A stretch of 7,501 bases of DNA, taken from the NCBI GenBank assembly GCA_937907975.1, contig CALEQS010000166.1, forward strand, positions 1 to 7,501, in the 5' to 3' direction. This DNA comes from an uncultured Clostridia bacterium (lineage in GTDB: Bacteria; Bacillota; Clostridia; Oscillospirales; Oscillospiraceae). The notes under the pieces are model-generated. The model made no database searches. It saw only the letters and a program-made list of their open reading frames with translations, and was not told where the DNA came from. Made by a program: the position numbers and the translations under genes. Of the stretch, positions 6,597 through 7,501 are shown in pieces (within the stretch, counting starts at the first letter, position 1; each line of letters begins with the position of its first letter).

Positions 6597-6612
6597 ATTA
6601 GTTGTCACTAAC
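6597..6612. promoter_or_regulatory. Operator-like palindrome, copy 3, at the predicted transcription start
   Basis: ATTAGTTGTCACTAAC keeps the TTAG/CTAACC half-sites but has mismatches at the centre and the outer pair. It covers about +6 to +22 of the predicted transcript, where a bound repressor would block initiation or escape. This makes it the copy most likely to control the promoter directly. Confidence 0.65.
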
Positions 6613-6624
6613 CGGTACTGCAAT

Positions 6625-6653
6625 AATATAGCAGGAAATTCAAACCAAGTCAA
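6625..6653 (-). promoter_or_regulatory. Sigma-A promoter of the flavin electron transfer operon
   Basis: The minus strand reads TTGACT (6653-6648), a 17-base spacer, then TATATT (6630-6625). An A/T-rich stretch lies just upstream of the -35 (about 6662-6682), possibly an UP element. The predicted start is near 6618, giving a leader of about 190 nt before the ATG at 6424. No other convincing promoter was seen for the five genes. Confidence 0.82.
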
Positions 6654-6700
6654 TAGGCTTTAGCCTTTTATATTTTTCTAAAGCTGCACCGCAGTAAACA

Positions 6701-6724
6701 AAAAATGGCGGGCCGATGCCCGCC
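6701..6724 (-). terminator. Strong intrinsic terminator (minus strand), orphan
   Basis: The minus strand reads GGCGGGC, loop ATCG, GCCCGCC, then A and six T. The seven-pair GC stem plus T-run is a classic intrinsic terminator. The tRNA gene upstream already has its own terminator, and no gene is recognisable between them. It probably insulates the electron transfer promoter from tRNA read-through, or ends an unrecognised small RNA. Confidence 0.88.
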
Positions 6725-6863
6725 GCCGCTCCTATTCGGAAAAGAATTTTTTCTGACTGTGGTTTTTATGTGGTCATGCCCCAAAATCAGCCTGTTTCCG
6801 CCAAAATCGCATATTGAGATTTCAGAACTTTTTCAGGCCAAATGGGGCAAATTCACAGAAAAT
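6725..6863. other. Spacer between two terminators, no gene recognised
   Basis: This 139-bp stretch holds no open frame with a ribosome site on either strand and no convincing promoter. A seven-base inverted repeat (TGCCCCA near 6844-6850 and TGGGGCA near 6778-6784 on the minus strand) could close a large loop, but it is weak evidence for an RNA. Confidence 0.5.
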
Positions 6864-6898
6864 AAACCAGATAACGTGCAAAATACGTTATCCGGTTT
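6861..6898 (-). terminator. Intrinsic terminator of the tRNA-Ala gene
   Basis: The minus strand forms a 14-position stem (AAACCGGATAACGT with ACGTTATCTGGTTT, one mismatch), a seven-base loop, then ATTTT. The stem begins with the terminal A of the tRNA CCA, so terminator and tRNA end abut with no spacer. The T-run is modest. Confidence 0.8.
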
Positions 6899-6973
6899 GG
6901 TGGACCTGATCGGATTCGAACCGACGACCCCCACAATGCGAATGTGATGCGCTCCCAACTGCGCTACAGGCCC
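6898..6973 (-). tRNA. tRNA-Ala, anticodon CGC
   Basis: The minus strand folds into a standard 76-nt cloverleaf. The acceptor GGGCCTG pairs with CAGGTCC and includes the G3:U70 pair that defines alanine tRNAs. The D-stem is GCGC/GCGC with GG in the loop, the anticodon stem TCACA/TGTGG with loop TTCGCAT gives anticodon CGC (codon GCG), and the T-arm GTCGG-TTCGAAT-CCGAT follows. A73 and an encoded CCA are present. It has its own promoter and terminator. A CGC isoacceptor fits a GC-rich genome that uses GCG often. Confidence 0.97.
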
Positions 6974-7015
6974 AGATATTCAATTACGCCCGCCATCTCT
7001 GGCGTTGACTTGATT

Positions 7016-7043
7016 ATTATATCAGAATTTCAGAATTTGTAAA
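7016..7043 (-). promoter_or_regulatory. Sigma-A promoter of tRNA-Ala
   Basis: The minus strand has TTTACA (7043-7038), a 16-base spacer and a perfect TATAAT (7021-7016). The start is expected near 7009, leaving a 5' leader of about 35 nt that contains a small hairpin (6991-7004, CGCC/GGCG arms) removed during tRNA maturation. Confidence 0.85.
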
Positions 7044-7074
7044 GTACCGCACTGAAAAAAATTGCATTCTCCGC

Positions 7075-7103
7075 TTGCGAAACGCACAAAAATATAGTAC
7101 AAT
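7075..7103 (+). promoter_or_regulatory. Sigma-A promoter of the SRP RNA
   Basis: TTGCGA (7075-7080), a 17-base spacer and TACAAT (7098-7103) lie just before the SRP RNA. Transcription should start near 7109-7110. It is back to back with the tRNA-Ala promoter, the two -35 boxes being 31 bp apart. Confidence 0.83.
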
Positions 7104-7108
7104 ACGAA

Positions 7109-7295
7109 GGCAGAATCAGAGAGGGCGTTGTGTCGCCTGTTTTCGGCCGGGGCGCTATAAAGGGCCGGTCCCGCGCAAGGTCAACCTGTGAACCATGTCA
7201 GGCGGGGAACCGAGCAGCATTAAGCAGTGTTTGGTTTGTGCCGCGGTCACCCGGTCCCAGTTTCCGGTCGAAAACAGACGGCGCAACTCTTTTTT
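7109..7295 (+). ncRNA. ffs: Signal recognition particle RNA (4.5S/scRNA type)
   Basis: This is the RNA core of the particle that, with Ffh, targets nascent membrane and secreted proteins. The conserved domain IV tip is at 7197-7218: GTCAGG, a CGG/CCG stem closed by a GGAA tetraloop, then AGCAGC. Flanking GTGAACCAT and ATTAAG also fit Firmicute SRP RNAs. The rest folds back as a rod: 7127-7150 pairs with 7264-7287 at 23 of 24 positions (three G.U), 7162-7168 with 7251-7258 (one bulge), and 7171-7175 with 7242-7246. The closing helix runs into CTCTTTTTT (7288-7295), so it doubles as the terminator. Its length of about 187 nt lies between the usual small (about 100) and large (about 270) bacterial forms, and I see no clear Alu domain. 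It lies upstream of dnaX, as scr does in Bacillus subtilis. Exact ends are estimates. Confidence 0.92.
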
Positions 7296-7341
7296 GTTCT
7301 GTCCTGTCACTTAGAGACCGGCTTTGGTCTTGTCCTTACTG

Positions 7342-7373
7342 CGGGAGCGGATCAAAGTCCGTTTCCGTTTTTT
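7342..7373 (+). terminator. Terminator or attenuator hairpin just ahead of dnaX
   Basis: CGGGAGCGGA pairs with TCCGTTTCCG over ten positions (two G.U) around a TCAAAG loop, followed by six T (7368-7373). It is a good plus-strand intrinsic terminator, 27 bp before the dnaX start and downstream of the SRP RNA's own terminator. No promoter is evident between it and dnaX, so it may tune read-through from the SRP RNA promoter into dnaX. Confidence 0.78.
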
Positions 7374-7400
7374 GTTATTCTGGAAAGGAGCGCATTGGCT

Positions 7401-7501
7401 TTGTATCAGGCGCTTTACCGCAAGTGGCGGCCCCAGACCTTCGACGAGGTCACCGGCCAGAGCCACATCACTGACACCCTCAAAACTCAGGTGGCCTCCT
7501 C
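7401..7501 (+). CDS. dnaX: DNA polymerase III subunit gamma/tau, partial (N-terminus only)
   Basis: The clamp-loader ATPase of the replisome. Only 33 codons are inside the window, reading (M)YQALYRKWRPQTFDEV then TGQSHITDTLKTQVAS, the nearly invariant N-terminus of DnaX. The Walker A motif would lie beyond the edge. No ATG or GTG start is available. I chose TTG at 7401 because it gives the usual family start MYQALYRKWRP and lies ten bases after AAAGGAG (7384-7390). An in-frame TTG at 7395 is only four bases from that site and would add two residues. The SRP RNA and a terminator-like hairpin lie immediately upstream, and no separate dnaX promoter is visible. Confidence 0.95.
   Translation, partial: MYQALYRKWRPQTFDEVTGQSHITDTLKTQVAS

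Noticed and set aside
6705..6947. An 80-codon plus-strand open frame.
   Set aside because: It begins inside a terminator hairpin and runs antisense through the tRNA-Ala gene. No ribosome site is present.
7130..7474. A 114-codon plus-strand open frame ahead of dnaX.
   Set aside because: It covers the SRP RNA, its terminator and the dnaX start in a different frame, has no ribosome site, and its sequence is Arg/Ser/Cys-rich noise.
1..7501. CRISPR array, insertion sequence, attachment site or phage gene.
   Set aside because: No spaced direct repeats, transposase or integrase motifs, or direct repeats of the tRNA 3' end were found. The tRNA-Ala shows no sign of an integrated element.

Overview
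The window looks like chromosomal DNA from a GC-rich member of the Clostridia (Bacillota), probably Oscillospiraceae-like. This is inferred from strong AAAGGAG/AGGAGG ribosome sites, GC-rich coding with AT-rich promoters, an SRP RNA directly upstream of dnaX, and a flavin-based extracellular electron transfer gene set. No plasmid, phage or insertion-sequence gene is visible.

Positions 1-6424 hold one minus-strand operon of five genes, read right to left. First is a 1154-residue secreted, membrane-anchored protein carrying an FMN-binding domain, two FIVAR-like spacers, two Tp47-like modules (Treponema 47-kDa penicillin-binding lipoprotein type), a haemoglobin-interacting-domain-like module and an Asn/Gly/Thr-rich stalk. 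Then come a NusG-domain-II membrane protein (EetA-like), a Gx/HepI-type integral membrane protein (EetB-like), the lipoprotein flavin transferase ApbE, and a second FMN-binding protein with two domains that runs off the left edge. Gaps between the last four genes are +4, -4 and -4 bp, so they are tightly coupled. A long hairpin without a T-tract separates the first gene from these four. The simplest reading is that ApbE, outside the membrane, attaches FMN to threonines in the first and last proteins, and the two small membrane proteins help bring electrons from the membrane to these flavins.

Positions 6425-6660 are the control region. They hold a good sigma-A promoter, a leader of about 190 nt with a stable hairpin, and three copies of a 16-bp operator-like palindrome at 62- and 73-bp spacing. 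I cannot name the repressor. Metal- or redox-responsive control is plausible but not shown.

Positions 6661-7108 contain a minus-strand intrinsic terminator with no obvious gene of its own, then a tRNA-Ala(CGC) with its own promoter and terminator. Positions 7075-7501 read on the plus strand: promoter, SRP RNA of intermediate length (about 187 nt), a second strong terminator hairpin just ahead of dnaX, and the first 33 codons of dnaX, which starts with TTG.
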